Shown: positions 28,688-37,400, counted from the stretch's first letter. The stretch is DNA of 64,000 nt from CAYSPU01 sp964432995 (GCA_964432995.1 CAYSPU010000001.1:1-64000), one strand, 5' to 3'. A program made the numbers and translations. The notes: generated by a model from the sequence alone, not told the origin.

Positions 28688-29512
28688 ATGACCAATCAAC
28701 TCGAGACCCTCGACCAGATCCGCCGCACGGCGATCGACTTGAGCATCCAGTTCGGGCCCAAGGTCCTTGTCGCCACCGCCATTCTGGTGGCGGGCTTCTT
28801 CACCGGCCGGTGGGTGGCCGGCATCCTCGATCGCACCTTGAGCCGGTTCGAACTCGAACCGCCGGTCCGCCTCCTCTTGATGCGCATCACGCGCATCCTG
28901 ATTCTGGCGCTGTTTGCCATCATGGCGTTGCAGAATCTTGGAGTGGAACTGCTGCCGCTCATCGCCGGTCTCGGCGTCGCCGGCGCCGGCATCGCCCTCG
29001 CCATGCAGGGTGTCCTCGGCAACATCGTCGCCGGCCTCACCATCATCTTCACCCGCCCGTTCCGCGTCGGGGATTATGTCTCCATGGTCGGCGTCGAAGG
29101 CCGGGTCGCGGTCATCGACATCTTCACCACCACCCTCGCCCACTTCGACCTCTCGCGCGTCGTGGTCCCCAACCGCAAGATCATCGGCGAGATCCTGCAC
29201 AACTACGGCCAGATCCGGCAGCTCGATGTCCAGGTGGGCGTGGCCTACGAGACCGACCTCAACCGCGCCTTGGCCATCGTCCACCGCACACTCGCCGCCA
29301 ACTCGATGGTGCTGCAGGACCCGGCGCCGCTTTTCGGCGTGCAGCTCGTCGGGGACTCCGCGATCCGTCTCGCGGTCAGACCGTGGGTGAATGTCCCGGA
29401 TTTCGTGGTCGCGGGCGCCCAAGTGAACAAGGCCATCATCGAGGCCTTCCGTGCCGAGGGCATCACGATGCCCTTGCCGCAGCGGGAAATCCGAATCCTC
29501 AGCGGCGGCTGA
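28688..29512 (+). CDS. Small-conductance mechanosensitive channel (MscS family)
   Basis: 274 residues, close to E. coli MscS. Three N-terminal membrane helices (VLVATAILVAGFFTGRWVAG, ITRILILALFAIMALQNLG and the pore helix) lead to VAGAGIALAMQGVLGNIVAGL, which carries the Gly/Ala-packed pore-lining TM3. The beta domain has RPFRVGDYVSM and VVPNRKIIGEILHNY, followed by a C-terminal alpha/beta domain. It gates solute release on hypo-osmotic shock in the inner membrane. It lies 25 bp behind the ACP gene, probably in the same transcript, but a link to polyketide synthesis is not evident. Confidence 0.93.
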   Translation: MTNQLETLDQIRRTAIDLSIQFGPKVLVATAILVAGFFTGRWVAGILDRTLSRFELEPPVRLLLMRITRILILALFAIMALQNLGVELLPLIAGLGVAGAGIALAMQGVLGNIVAGLTIIFTRPFRVGDYVSMVGVEGRVAVIDIFTTTLAHFDLSRVVVPNRKIIGEILHNYGQIRQLDVQVGVAYETDLNRALAIVHRTLAANSMVLQDPAPLFGVQLVGDSAIRLAVRPWVNVPDFVVAGAQVNKAIIEAFRAEGITMPLPQREIRILSGG

Positions 29513-29526
29513 GACCGCCAAACGGA

Positions 29527-30242
29527 TTACATGGCCAGGCCGCCGTCGACCACCAGCACCTGGCCGGTCACGTAACGGCCGGCCGGCCCCGCGAGGTATA
29601 GGGCGGCCAGCGCGATGTCCTCCGGTTGGCCGAGGCGGTTCAGCGGGATCTTCTGCAGCATCCCCTTGCGCAGTTCCTCACTGAGCACCGCCGTCATGTC
29701 GGTTTCGATGAAGCCCGGGGCGATGGCGTTGACGGTGATCCCCCGTGAACCCAGCTCAGCCCGGCCTTGCTGGCGGCGTAGTTGCACTGGCCCGCATTGC
29801 CGATCAACCCAATGATCGACGACACGTTGATGATGCGCCCCGAACGCTGCTTCACGAACGCCAGCGCCAGCGCCTTGGTCACCAAAAACGCCCCCTTCAA
29901 ATTCGTGTCCAGCACCGTGTCCCAATCGGCATCGCTCATCCGCATCAACAACGTGTCGCGCGTCACCCCGGCGTTGTTCACCAGGATGTCCACCCGACCC
30001 GCCTCCGCCAGGGCCTTCCCGATCGTGGCCGTGACCGCGGCCGCGTCGGCAACATCCACGGCGTGGGCCCAAGCCCGCCGGCCGGCGGCCCGCACCTCCG
30101 CCGCGACTTTCTCGGAGTTCTCCGCCGTCCTCGAGAGGCAGATGACAGCGGCGCCTTCGGCGGCGAAGCGCAGGGCGATGGCGCGGCCAGTGCCGCGGCC
30201 GGCCCCGGTGACCAGAGCGATTTGGTTTTCAAGTTGACCCAT
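29527..30242 (-). pseudogene. fabG: 3-oxoacyl-ACP reductase (FabG-type), frameshifted
   Basis: Reads as a ketoreductase of the SDR family from the ATG at 30242 (GGCGG Shine-Dalgarno upstream): VTGAGRGTGRAIALRF (NADP site), NNAGVTRD, INVSSI (Ser) and CNYAASKAG (Tyr-Lys). At about 29753 the frame changes; the rest of the protein (ELGSRGITVNAIAPGFIETDM to VVDGGLAM) follows in another frame. Compared with FabG proteins the join lacks the eight residues that follow KAGL, and 28 missing bases with a 4-bp GCTG match at the join explain both loss and frameshift. Either a real deletion or a join error in the assembly. Convergent to the ACP/MscS genes, so it could supply the ketoreductase of that synthase if intact. 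Confidence 0.85.
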
Positions 30243-30428
30243 AGCGGCCGCCTTTCTCCGGCGTTCGGCGAGCGTTGTCAATGCCGGCCCACCAGCACGG
30301 CACAACCCGAACCGGCGGCCAAGACGGCCAGCGTCGTCGGGGGCGCATCCACCATCGCGCCAGCGTCACTGATCGCACCTTCCGCGTTCAGGTTGCACAC
30401 GTGGCGCCGTGGCTGGTAGGTTCGGCGC

Positions 30429-31478
30429 ATGCCCAACGAGTGCTGGTTGCCGCGAGCCGCTCTGTGGACCGCCTTGGCAATGGGTGGCGTTGTCGGTCGT
30501 TCCCCGGCCGCGCCTGCGGACGCAACGGGGGCGCCGCCGCGAATGTCGCGCGAGGAAACGACCACTCTGCGCCGGGTGCATGATCCCTCGACGATCGTTC
30601 GGTGCGGCGACGAGTATTGGTTCTTCTACACGGGCGTCGGGGTGCGCTCCTATCGTTCCCGGGATCGCGTGAACTGGGCGCCCGGGCCGCCGGTGTTCCG
30701 GGAGTTCCCGGCCTGGACGCGGGAGGTGGTGACGAATCACACGGGGCATTTCTGGGCGCCGGATGTCATCCGCGTGAACGACCGGTACCTGGTGTATTAC
30801 TCGGTTTCGAGCTGGGGCAAAAACCGCTCGGCCATCGGACTGGCCACGAACGCCACGCTCGATCCCTCGGACCCGGCCTTTGGCTGGAAGGACGAGGGGA
30901 TCGCGGTGAGCTCGACGCCGGCGGACAACTTCAACGCGATCGACCCGAGCGTGTTGCTGGATCGGGACGGGCGACTGTGGATGGCGTTCGGGTCTTTCTG
31001 GAGCGGCATCAAGCTGGTGGAACTGGATCCGGCGACTGGCAAGCGGAAGTTCCCGGATGCGCCCGTGGAGGGTCTGGCCTTTCGCGAGGCGATCGAGGCG
31101 CCCTGTCTCCACCGGCGTGGCGATCAGTACTACTTGTTCGTCAACTGGGGCCTGTGCTGTCGGGGCACGAACAGCACCTACGAGATTCGGGTGGGCCGCA
31201 GCGGCGCGGTGACAGGTCCTTATGTCGATCGCGACGGCATCCCGCTCCTGCACGAGGCGGCCACGCCGGTCCTCGGCACCACCAACCGGTTCATCGGCCC
31301 CGGCCACGCCGGCATCCTCCAGGTCGGCGCCGAGGACTGGATGAGCTACCACTACTATGACGGCGCCGCGCACGGACGACCAACGTTCGCCCTGCGCCGA
31401 CTGCGCTGGACGGCGGACGGTTGGCCGGAGGTCGTGGATCCCGCCGAGGCGGCCGCCCCGAGTCCGCCGCCGAAGTGA
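30429..31478 (+). CDS. GH43 arabinanase (endo-1,5-alpha-L-arabinanase-like), exported
   Basis: 349 residues with a signal peptide (WLPRAALWTALAMGGVVGRSPAAPA) from the ATG at 30429. The five-bladed GH43 propeller shows its three acidic sites: VHDPSTIV (catalytic base Asp), AIDPSVLLD (pKa-modulating Asp) and IEAPCLHRRG (catalytic acid Glu). HFWAPDV and FGSFWSGIKL are typical of arabinan endo-1,5-alpha-L-arabinosidases. It probably cleaves arabinan side chains of pectin outside the cytoplasm. Another exported polysaccharide-active-looking gene follows after 8 bp, so both probably form one operon directed at plant-type polysaccharide. I see no Shine-Dalgarno sequence for this start. Confidence 0.9.
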   Translation: MPNECWLPRAALWTALAMGGVVGRSPAAPADATGAPPRMSREETTTLRRVHDPSTIVRCGDEYWFFYTGVGVRSYRSRDRVNWAPGPPVFREFPAWTREVVTNHTGHFWAPDVIRVNDRYLVYYSVSSWGKNRSAIGLATNATLDPSDPAFGWKDEGIAVSSTPADNFNAIDPSVLLDRDGRLWMAFGSFWSGIKLVELDPATGKRKFPDAPVEGLAFREAIEAPCLHRRGDQYYLFVNWGLCCRGTNSTYEIRVGRSGAVTGPYVDRDGIPLLHEAATPVLGTTNRFIGPGHAGILQVGAEDWMSYHYYDGAAHGRPTFALRRLRWTADGWPEVVDPAEAAAPSPPPK

Positions 31479-31486
31479 AGGAGACC

Positions 31487-33637
31487 ATGCACGTTCACCG
31501 AGAGAGCGAATTCATGAGACTACGCACACAGCTACTGCCCGTTGCCGTTCGAGCGCTCTTCCTGGCGCTGGCGGCACTCACGACGCGACCGTTCCTCGAG
31601 GCTGAACCCGTTCCGAGCGCAGGCTCGGCCGAGCCGTCACGCGCGACCAACCGCGCCCCAGCAGTGCTGCATGTATCCAAGCTCGGTGACAACTCCGATG
31701 GATCGTCCTGGGCGACGGCGTTTCACACGATTCAGGCGGCGCTGAACGCGGTGCCCGACGCGCAGGGCGGCCACCGAATCGTCATTCGACCGGGCGCCTA
31801 CGACGAGGCGAACTTGTTCCCCGCCCACAAAGGCGCGCCTGGCGCCTACAACGTCCTCGAGGGAGACTGGGACGGCAGCCTCGGCTCGGGAACGAACGGC
31901 TGGGTGGTGATCGACTCCGGCGCGCCGCGGGTCGTGGTCCGCACGAACCCCAACGCGCCGACGGGCAACCCGACGTTTCAGATCCTTCCCGAAGGCGATC
32001 CGGATGCCGAGACCGGGCTCAAGAGCGTGGATTGGTGGGGACCCTGGCGCTGCGATCCCTCCTACTCGGCCGTCGGTTGGGATCGGTGGATCTTCCGTCG
32101 GCTCTACGGCACCGGTTCCGAAGGGGGCATCGGCTGGGACCTGACCTGCGAGGCGGGGTCTCCGTTCTCGGCGATCGTCGAGGATTGCGTCGGGGTGGGG
32201 CGTTTTGCCGGCGCGTGTGTCATTGCGCACGTGAATCGACCGGAGGAACCGGTGCTCTTCCGACGCTGCTACTTCGTGTGCATGGACGTCTGGGGGGACG
32301 CCGGCGGCGTCTACGTGCGGGCGCACAACCCCGAGATGCCGGCCACGCCCGACGCCGTGTTCGAGGACTGCACGATTCTCGGCGCGGACAACGCGCTGCA
32401 GGTGGGGTATCCGGGTTTCGTGGGCTACACCCGGGTGCGGTTCCAGGGTTGCCGGCTGATCGTGTTAAACTTCTCGCAACCGCACGGGACCCCGGCCACG
32501 GGCGTGGTCTACAGCGATCTCGCGGGCAAGTATCTGCAAGTCGATTTCGAGGATTGCACCCTCATGGGCTTCAAGGCCCTCGGCGCGCGCGACGACCTGT
32601 TCACCTACACAACGACCGGGACCAACCGCGCCTACGTGCAGTACCGACAGAACGTTCCGGCCGGGTTCGAACGTCTGCGGTTCTGGCCGGCGGACGTGTT
32701 TCAGGAACTGACCCCGGCGCGGTTCGCGGCCCCCGGCAAAGCGGCGCCCAGTCGGCCGCAGTTGACGAAACTGCCGCTGGCCTTGGGACAGGCGATGGAG
32801 AACACGCCGGTGATCTGGAAATCGCGGCCGGTGCTGGTGCTGAACCACCGCGACGATACCAAGAACAAGACCGACGACTACACGCGAAGCATGTATCTCT
32901 ACATTCGGGACCTGGCGACCGGGCAGGAGGTGGCGCGGTTCGGGGAGGGGCATTCCTTCGCCAACGCGTTCGTCAACGGTTCGGAGTTGAACGTGTTCGC
33001 CAGCGAAGGCACCAACCGCGACTGGTTCCAGAGCCTGTATCGCTTCTGGTCGACCGACCTCACCAACTGGAGCCGGGAACTCGCCATCCCGCAGAGTGGG
33101 GGGGAGCACTTGTTCAACGCGTCCGTGTGCCGGGACCGGGAGGGCTACGTGATGGCCTACGAATCGGACAAACCGGTCCAGTTCTGCTTCAAGTTCGCCC
33201 GGTCGGCCGACCTCTCCCGCTGGCGCAAGCTCGAGGGCCTGGTCTTCACGGGTGCCAACCGCGAATACAGCGCCTGTCCGGTGCTCCGTTACGTGGCGCC
33301 CTACTACTACGTGATCTACCTGCACGCGGCGACTCCGGGGCATCCGGGCTGGATCTCCTACCTGGCGCGTTCCCGGGACCTGGAGACGTGGGAGTTGAGC
33401 CCCTACAACCCGATCCTCGAGGCGGGGCCGGGCGAAGGCATCAACAACTCGGACGTCGACCTCTTCGAGTGGGAGGGGAAGACCTACCTATATTACGCGA
33501 CGGGCGATCAGGCGAGCTGGGGGGCGGTGCGCGTGGCGCAGTATGCCGGGCCAATGAACGAGTTCTACCCCGCCCATTTCCCCGAAGGCGCACCCGTCAT
33601 CCGCCTCAGCGCGCGCACGGACGGGGCGGGCCAGTGA
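31487..33637 (+). CDS. Exported two-domain protein: pectin-lyase-like beta-helix plus GH43/GH32-like propeller
   Basis: 716 residues. The ATG at 31487 follows AAGGAG by 4 nt; an ATG at 31514 would put the signal peptide (LRTQLLPVAVRALFLALAAL) nearer the terminus. Residues ~55-400 open with LHVSKLGDNSDGSSWATAFHT and IQAALNAVP, the start of right-handed beta-helix proteins such as pectate lyases. Residues ~430-710 look like a five-bladed glycosidase propeller (YRFWSTDLTNWSRELAIP, ISYLARSRDLETWELSPYNP, SDVDLFEWEGKTYLYY). I do not see the full GH43 catalytic triad, so the substrate is open. The fusion and the GH43 arabinanase 8 bp upstream suggest pectin or arabinan breakdown. Confidence 0.75.
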   Translation: MHVHRESEFMRLRTQLLPVAVRALFLALAALTTRPFLEAEPVPSAGSAEPSRATNRAPAVLHVSKLGDNSDGSSWATAFHTIQAALNAVPDAQGGHRIVIRPGAYDEANLFPAHKGAPGAYNVLEGDWDGSLGSGTNGWVVIDSGAPRVVVRTNPNAPTGNPTFQILPEGDPDAETGLKSVDWWGPWRCDPSYSAVGWDRWIFRRLYGTGSEGGIGWDLTCEAGSPFSAIVEDCVGVGRFAGACVIAHVNRPEEPVLFRRCYFVCMDVWGDAGGVYVRAHNPEMPATPDAVFEDCTILGADNALQVGYPGFVGYTRVRFQGCRLIVLNFSQPHGTPATGVVYSDLAGKYLQVDFEDCTLMGFKALGARDDLFTYTTTGTNRAYVQYRQNVPAGFERLRFWPADVFQELTPARFAAPGKAAPSRPQLTKLPLALGQAMENTPVIWKSRPVLVLNHRDDTKNKTDDYTRSMYLYIRDLATGQEVARFGEGHSFANAFVNGSELNVFASEGTNRDWFQSLYRFWSTDLTNWSRELAIPQSGGEHLFNASVCRDREGYVMAYESDKPVQFCFKFARSADLSRWRKLEGLVFTGANREYSACPVLRYVAPYYYVIYLHAATPGHPGWISYLARSRDLETWELSPYNPILEAGPGEGINNSDVDLFEWEGKTYLYYATGDQASWGAVRVAQYAGPMNEFYPAHFPEGAPVIRLSARTDGAGQ

Positions 33638-33659
33638 ATCACCGTTTCTGACGCCTGCT

Positions 33660-33790
33660 CGGACGCGTCCCGCCCTTGAGAGAGGACAGCAGCCAAACAT
33701 CCAACGCCCAGCATCGAACTTCGAACATCGAACGGTGGCAGCGGTGCAACGTCCGATGTTCGGTGTTCGACGTCCGACGTTGCGGAGGCA
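33660..33790. repeat. Dispersed long imperfect inverted repeat, copy C1
   Basis: Left arm 33695-33733 and right arm 33746-33785 are imperfect reverse complements built of degenerate GAAC/GTTC units around a 12-bp loop. A second copy lies in the opposite orientation at 35268-35395. Matching continues into the flanks, including the GACRGCAGCC segment next to the hairpin and the GCGTCCCGC stretch 15 bp further out. It occupies the first quarter of the 505-bp spacer 33638-34142, which contains no gene. Confidence 0.8.
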
Positions 33791-33900
33791 CAGATCATCC
33801 CGCCCGTAGCCGCGGACGTCAGTTCGTGCACAGTGACCGGTGGCAGTGTTGTGCGATTGCTCTCGGCGGCGCGCCCGGAGGCCGCGCCCTGCCTCGGACG

Positions 33901-34008
33901 GGTAGGGCGACCTCTCCGAGGGCGCCGCAAGAAGCCGTTTCCGAACCATTGGTTTCCGGCGCGATGCGGAGACCTGCTCGCGAGTCCTTCTCGGAGTCGC
34001 GCCCTACC
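33901..34008. mobile_element. MITE-like element A1 (108 bp) with terminal inverted repeats
   Basis: Begins GGTAGGGCGACCTCTCCGAG and ends CTCGGAGTCGCGCCCTACC; the end is the reverse complement of a near copy of the start. The first 28 bases recur exactly in element A2 (39046-39140), and 20 of them recur exactly at 55571-55590 inside a coding gene. No transposase is encoded, so if it moved it did so in trans. It may instead be a REP-type element. Confidence 0.7.
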
Positions 34009-34039
34009 GGCATTCAGGGTAACCGGGACAACAGAGGGC

Positions 34040-34085
34040 AGACGCGAATTGCGCCAATTGGCGCTAACTCGCGGAATTCGCGTCT
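34040..34085. repeat. 46-bp palindrome with 11-bp perfect arms
   Basis: AGACGCGAATT and AATTCGCGTCT form perfect 11-bp arms around a 24-bp centre that is itself partly palindromic (GCGCCAATTGGCGC). It lies 57 bp beyond the stop of the minus-strand gene at 34143, so as RNA it could act as that gene's terminator, though it lacks a T-run. It may equally be a REP-like element. Confidence 0.75.
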
Positions 34086-34142
34086 TGGTGTTCCTCCCTT
34101 TGCCTCTATGCCCGTGCCCGGTTTTCCGGTGAGACTCCGAGC

Positions 34143-35135
34143 TCAGGCGCACCAGAGGCGTTCGCGGTTCTGGGTGGCGCGAACCACCTCGGCGGTGAGG
34201 GCGACGTCTTCGGCAATCTGGAAATCGAACATGCCGACGGCGGCGAAGTCGGCGCCGTTCTCGAAGGCGTGGCGCAGGCCGGCCCTGGGGTGGATGGCGC
34301 CGGCGGCCAGGACCTTGTAAGCGATCCACGGGCGGGCGATCCCGCCCATGTAGGCGATGGTCGCCTCGGGATCTGCGCACCAGTAGTTGTCGATGTTGTA
34401 GTTGTCGATGACCTCCTTCATCTGGTCGGGGCGGCGTTTGGACCAGTAGCCGGTGCTATGGAGGGTTTTCATGTAGAAATCCGGGGCGCCTTTTGCGTCC
34501 TCGACCGCTTGGATGGTGCGCAGTTCGTGTCCGGCCACGCCGGCGATGAGGCCGTGGTCCCGGATGATCGAGATCAACTCGACGATGAGCCGGGTGTCGC
34601 CCTCACGGGTCCAGGCATCGCTGAGGTTCCCGAGGAGGAAGGCGCCGACGGCGCCGCGGTCCCTGGCCTTCTTGACGACGGTGCGCAGGTCCGTCTTTTC
34701 GGGGTTGATCTGGGCAAGATACTGGATCTTGCCGCCATCGGCGCGATAGCGGTCGTAGAGCGCCTTCGCGCGGTCGTCATTGGAGAGGATCATCGTGTTG
34801 ACGCCGTACTGTTCGCAGCGGGCCCAGGTCTCGATGATCTTCTCGTCGGTGAAGTAGTGTTGGAGCAAGGGGGAAACGTAGATGAGATCGCGGCTGTGGG
34901 CGTAGCCGCTGATGAGATTACCGCCACAGACGAGCCGGCTGATCTGGACGTTGCCGATCTTGCCCAGGGGCATCGAAGCCTTGGGAGCGGAGGCGTCCGC
35001 GACGGCGGGAGGGTGCGTCTCTTGAGCCACCAGCGCATACTCTTCCAGACTGGTGACGAGCGGCGCGGCCAGGGTGGCGGCGGCGGATCGGCGAAGGAAG
35101 GATCGACGCGAATTGCGGGGCATACGATTGGACAT
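34143..35135 (-). CDS. Tat-exported aldo/keto-reductase-like protein
   Basis: 330 residues from the ATG at 35135. A twin-arginine signal (NSRRSFLRRSAAATLAAP) opens the protein. Then LGKIGNVQISRLVCGGNLI and FTDEKIIETWARCEQYGVNTM match the start of aldo/keto-reductase TIM barrels. The catalytic Tyr of classical members is not obvious, and the C-terminal half (GYWSKRRPDQMKEVID, GGIARPWIAYKVLAAGAIHP) has a less usual sequence. Proteins of this kind are common among Tat-exported proteins of Verrucomicrobiota and Planctomycetota with unknown substrates. The gene is flanked on both sides by copies of the same dispersed inverted repeat in opposite orientations. Confidence 0.7.
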   Translation of the reverse strand: MSNRMPRNSRRSFLRRSAAATLAAPLVTSLEEYALVAQETHPPAVADASAPKASMPLGKIGNVQISRLVCGGNLISGYAHSRDLIYVSPLLQHYFTDEKIIETWARCEQYGVNTMILSNDDRAKALYDRYRADGGKIQYLAQINPEKTDLRTVVKKARDRGAVGAFLLGNLSDAWTREGDTRLIVELISIIRDHGLIAGVAGHELRTIQAVEDAKGAPDFYMKTLHSTGYWSKRRPDQMKEVIDNYNIDNYWCADPEATIAYMGGIARPWIAYKVLAAGAIHPRAGLRHAFENGADFAAVGMFDFQIAEDVALTAEVVRATQNRERLWCA

Positions 35136-35267
35136 CAGGTTGGCCGACGCACGGACTCTGGTCTTTGGCGCGCTGCAGTCGCCAAGCGGGTCTTCCAAGA
35201 CCGGCGCTTCTCGTGGGTGTCATGCTGACAGCAGATGCCACTCGGGGACAGCCCAAAAAACTGCCGG

Positions 35268-35395
35268 TGCGAACTTCGAACACTGAACATGCAACGTCGA
35301 ACACCGAACCGAGGCAGTGGTTCAACGTTCGAAGTTCGATGTTGGACGTTGGATGTTCGGCTGCCGTCCCCTTCTACGCGCGGGACGCGCCTGCG
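35268..35395. repeat. Dispersed long imperfect inverted repeat, copy C2 (inverted relative to C1)
   Basis: The reverse complement of this segment matches 33660-33790 closely, including the GACRGCAGCC edge, the AACATCCAAC start and the ATCGAACTTCGAAC core. Arms 35269-35310 and 35321-35360 pair around a 10-bp loop. It lies in the 399-bp gene-free spacer 35136-35534, upstream of the DUF1080 gene; the rest of that spacer shows no other clear structure. Confidence 0.8.
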
Positions 35396-35534
35396 GCGCT
35401 GCTCACCGCCCCCGCGCTCGAGCGTGTGGTGCTTGCCCGAATCACCCGCGGGGAGAATCCGGCCCGATACCATCTCTTTCTCCTTGCCGCCACTCCGGTT
35501 CCGCCGGATAAGGGCGGCACCAAATCGAATCCAT

Positions 35535-36557
35535 ATGAAGACTCGCTGCACTGGTATGGTCCTGGTTGTCGCAACTTCGATTCTCACCCTGGTTCCGACT
35601 CCGCCTTTGGCGGCGGCGGAGAACGCATTTGTGGGGCGTTGGGCCCTGACGATTCCGGGCGGGGGCGCGGGTTGGCTCGGGGTGACGCGCGAGCAGGGGT
35701 ATTACGATGCCAGCATTCTCTGGGGCGGAGGCAGTGTGGTGCCGGTTGCTTCGGTTTTCCTCAACGAGAACGAACTCTTCGTGCTCCGCCTGAACGAGGT
35801 CAAACGCAAGGACGCCTCCGGCAAGGTCGTCCGCACCCACCAGTTTCCCGAGGTCATCACCGCGCGCCTCGAAGGCGACTCTCTCGAACTCCAGCGGCAT
35901 GTTCCCAACCCAAACGGCGAGGGGATCCGCAGCGAGCAGTTCAGCGGCAAGCGCATTCCCGACCTCCCGCCCCGGCCGGATCTGGCGAACGTCAGGTTCG
36001 GCGCGTCGATCGCCCTCTTCAACGGCAAGGATCTCACCGGCTGGCGGTTGACGGATCCGAACCAGAAGAATGGCTGGCGGGCGGAAAGCGGCCTGCTCAT
36101 TAACAACCCGAAACAGGAAGAGGGCAAACCCCACATCAGCTACGGCAACCTCCGGACCGACCGGGAGTTCGAGGACTTCCGCCTCCAACTCGAGGTGAAA
36201 GTCGACCAGGACGGCAACAGCGGCATCTACCTGCGCGGCATCTACGAGGTGCAGGTGGCCGACAGCTACGGCCGCGGCCTGGATTCCCACAACATGGGCG
36301 GCGTTTACAGCCGGATCACACCCACAGTGAATGCCGCCAAGCGCCCCGGCGAATGGCAGAAGTACGTGATCACCCTCGTCGACCGCCACGTCACGGTGGT
36401 GCTCAACGACCAGAAGATCATCGACAACCAGCCGCTGCTCGGTTGCACCGGAGGCGCGCTGTGGTCGGATGAATTCCGCCCCGGGCCGATCTACCTCCAG
36501 GGCGACCATACGGGGGTCACCTATCGGAACATCACCCTGGAGCCGATCGTTCGGTAG
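35535..36557 (+). CDS. 3-keto-disaccharide hydrolase / DUF1080 family exported protein
   Basis: 340 residues from the ATG at 35535, chosen because it gives a signal peptide (MVLVVATSILTLVPTPPLAAA); the frame extends upstream only into repeat DNA. The first ~130 residues form a small beta domain (GRWALTIPGGGAGWLGV). The rest is a concanavalin-like DUF1080 domain: SIALFNGKDLTGWRL, DFRLQLEVKVDQDGNSGIYLRG, GEWQKYVITLVDRHVTVVLND, and GPIYLQGDHTGVTYRNI. DUF1080 proteins hydrolyse 3-keto-glycosides made by Gfo/Idh/MocA oxidoreductases, one of which (37473-38906) is encoded nearby. It acts outside the cytoplasm. Confidence 0.88.
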   Translation: MKTRCTGMVLVVATSILTLVPTPPLAAAENAFVGRWALTIPGGGAGWLGVTREQGYYDASILWGGGSVVPVASVFLNENELFVLRLNEVKRKDASGKVVRTHQFPEVITARLEGDSLELQRHVPNPNGEGIRSEQFSGKRIPDLPPRPDLANVRFGASIALFNGKDLTGWRLTDPNQKNGWRAESGLLINNPKQEEGKPHISYGNLRTDREFEDFRLQLEVKVDQDGNSGIYLRGIYEVQVADSYGRGLDSHNMGGVYSRITPTVNAAKRPGEWQKYVITLVDRHVTVVLNDQKIIDNQPLLGCTGGALWSDEFRPGPIYLQGDHTGVTYRNITLEPIVR

Positions 36558-36636
36558 GCCGACACCGGCCTCTTGCCGCCGGTGCGCAAGGGCGGTTCCG
36601 CATGCAAGTGCTGTTGGGCAACCGACGACCCGCCAT

Positions 36637-36717
36637 GTCCGGGACCGCGGCTCATCTCGAGCCGCAGCCATGTGCGCGTGCGTTCTGCTGCGGGTCAGAA
36701 GACCCGCGGTCCGGAAC
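36637..36717. repeat. 81-bp element with inverted ends (GGACCGCGG type)
   Basis: Starts GTCCGGGACCGCGG and ends CCGCGGTCCGGAAC, near reverse complements, with an internal CTCGAG-centred palindrome. It lies in the 271-bp spacer (36558-36828) between convergent genes, where it could also help terminate transcription. I found no second copy in the window. Confidence 0.55.
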
Positions 36718-36828
36718 TCGGCGGGCAGCAACCCCACCAGCCGAACGCGCGAACGACCAGCGGCGGTTCCAGTCCTTTGTTTCTTCGCGCCGCTGCCGTT
36801 CCTCCCCGTCCGACTCTCGGCGGGGGGG

Positions 36829-37353
36829 CTACCACCGGTCGTGGTGGACGTACTCCTCCCGATAGCGGGTGCGGGGTTCTTTCTGCTCGGCCGCGTGGCC
36901 CACAGCCACGCCGGCGACCGGGATCACCTGGGCGGGTAATCCCAGTATTTCACGGATGGTCTGAATCCGTTTCTCGCGCGGGTGGATCCCGAGCCAGCAT
37001 GCCCCAAGGCCGAGGCCGTGGGCGGCGAGCAGGAGGTTCTCGATGGCGGCGGCGCAATCCTGCAGCAAGTAGCTGAGCTGGCGATCGTGCGCCGCTTCGA
37101 GGTCGCCACAGACGACGATCCCCAAGCCGGCGCCGACCAGCATCTGGCCATTCGAAAGCACCGCCGCCAACCGGCCGATGGTCTGCGGATCGCGCACCAC
37201 GACAAAGCGCCAGGGGTCCTTCGCGACGGCCGACGGCGCCGCCATGGCGGCCTCGAGCAACAATTTCAACTGGGCGTCTTCCACCGAACCGGGGCGGTAG
37301 GCGCGGATGCTGCGCCGGCCGAAGAGGAGGTCGAGAGTCGTTGATGTCTTCAT
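36829..37353 (-). CDS. Nitroreductase family protein
   Basis: 174 residues, typical for FMN-dependent nitroreductases. LLFGRRSIRAYRPGSVEDAQL holds the FMN-phosphate-binding Arg-Arg/Ser pair. AAPSAVAKDPWRFVVVRD follows, then DCAAAIENLLLAAHGLGLGACWLGI and the C-terminal PVAGVAVGHAAE. Such flavoproteins reduce nitro groups, quinones or related compounds with NAD(P)H in the cytoplasm; the substrate cannot be told from sequence. It lies convergent to the DUF1080 gene. Nothing looks unusual in length or key residues. Confidence 0.93.
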   Translation of the reverse strand: MKTSTTLDLLFGRRSIRAYRPGSVEDAQLKLLLEAAMAAPSAVAKDPWRFVVVRDPQTIGRLAAVLSNGQMLVGAGLGIVVCGDLEAAHDRQLSYLLQDCAAAIENLLLAAHGLGLGACWLGIHPREKRIQTIREILGLPAQVIPVAGVAVGHAAEQKEPRTRYREEYVHHDRW

Positions 37354-37400
37354 TGCCGATCTGGATTCATTGGGACCATGAACCTGGCTGTGGCCGAATC

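Noticed and set aside
36558..36828. Short plus-strand frames in the spacer after DUF1080
   Set aside because: They are Arg/Pro-rich, cover the 81-bp inverted element and have no Shine-Dalgarno sequence.
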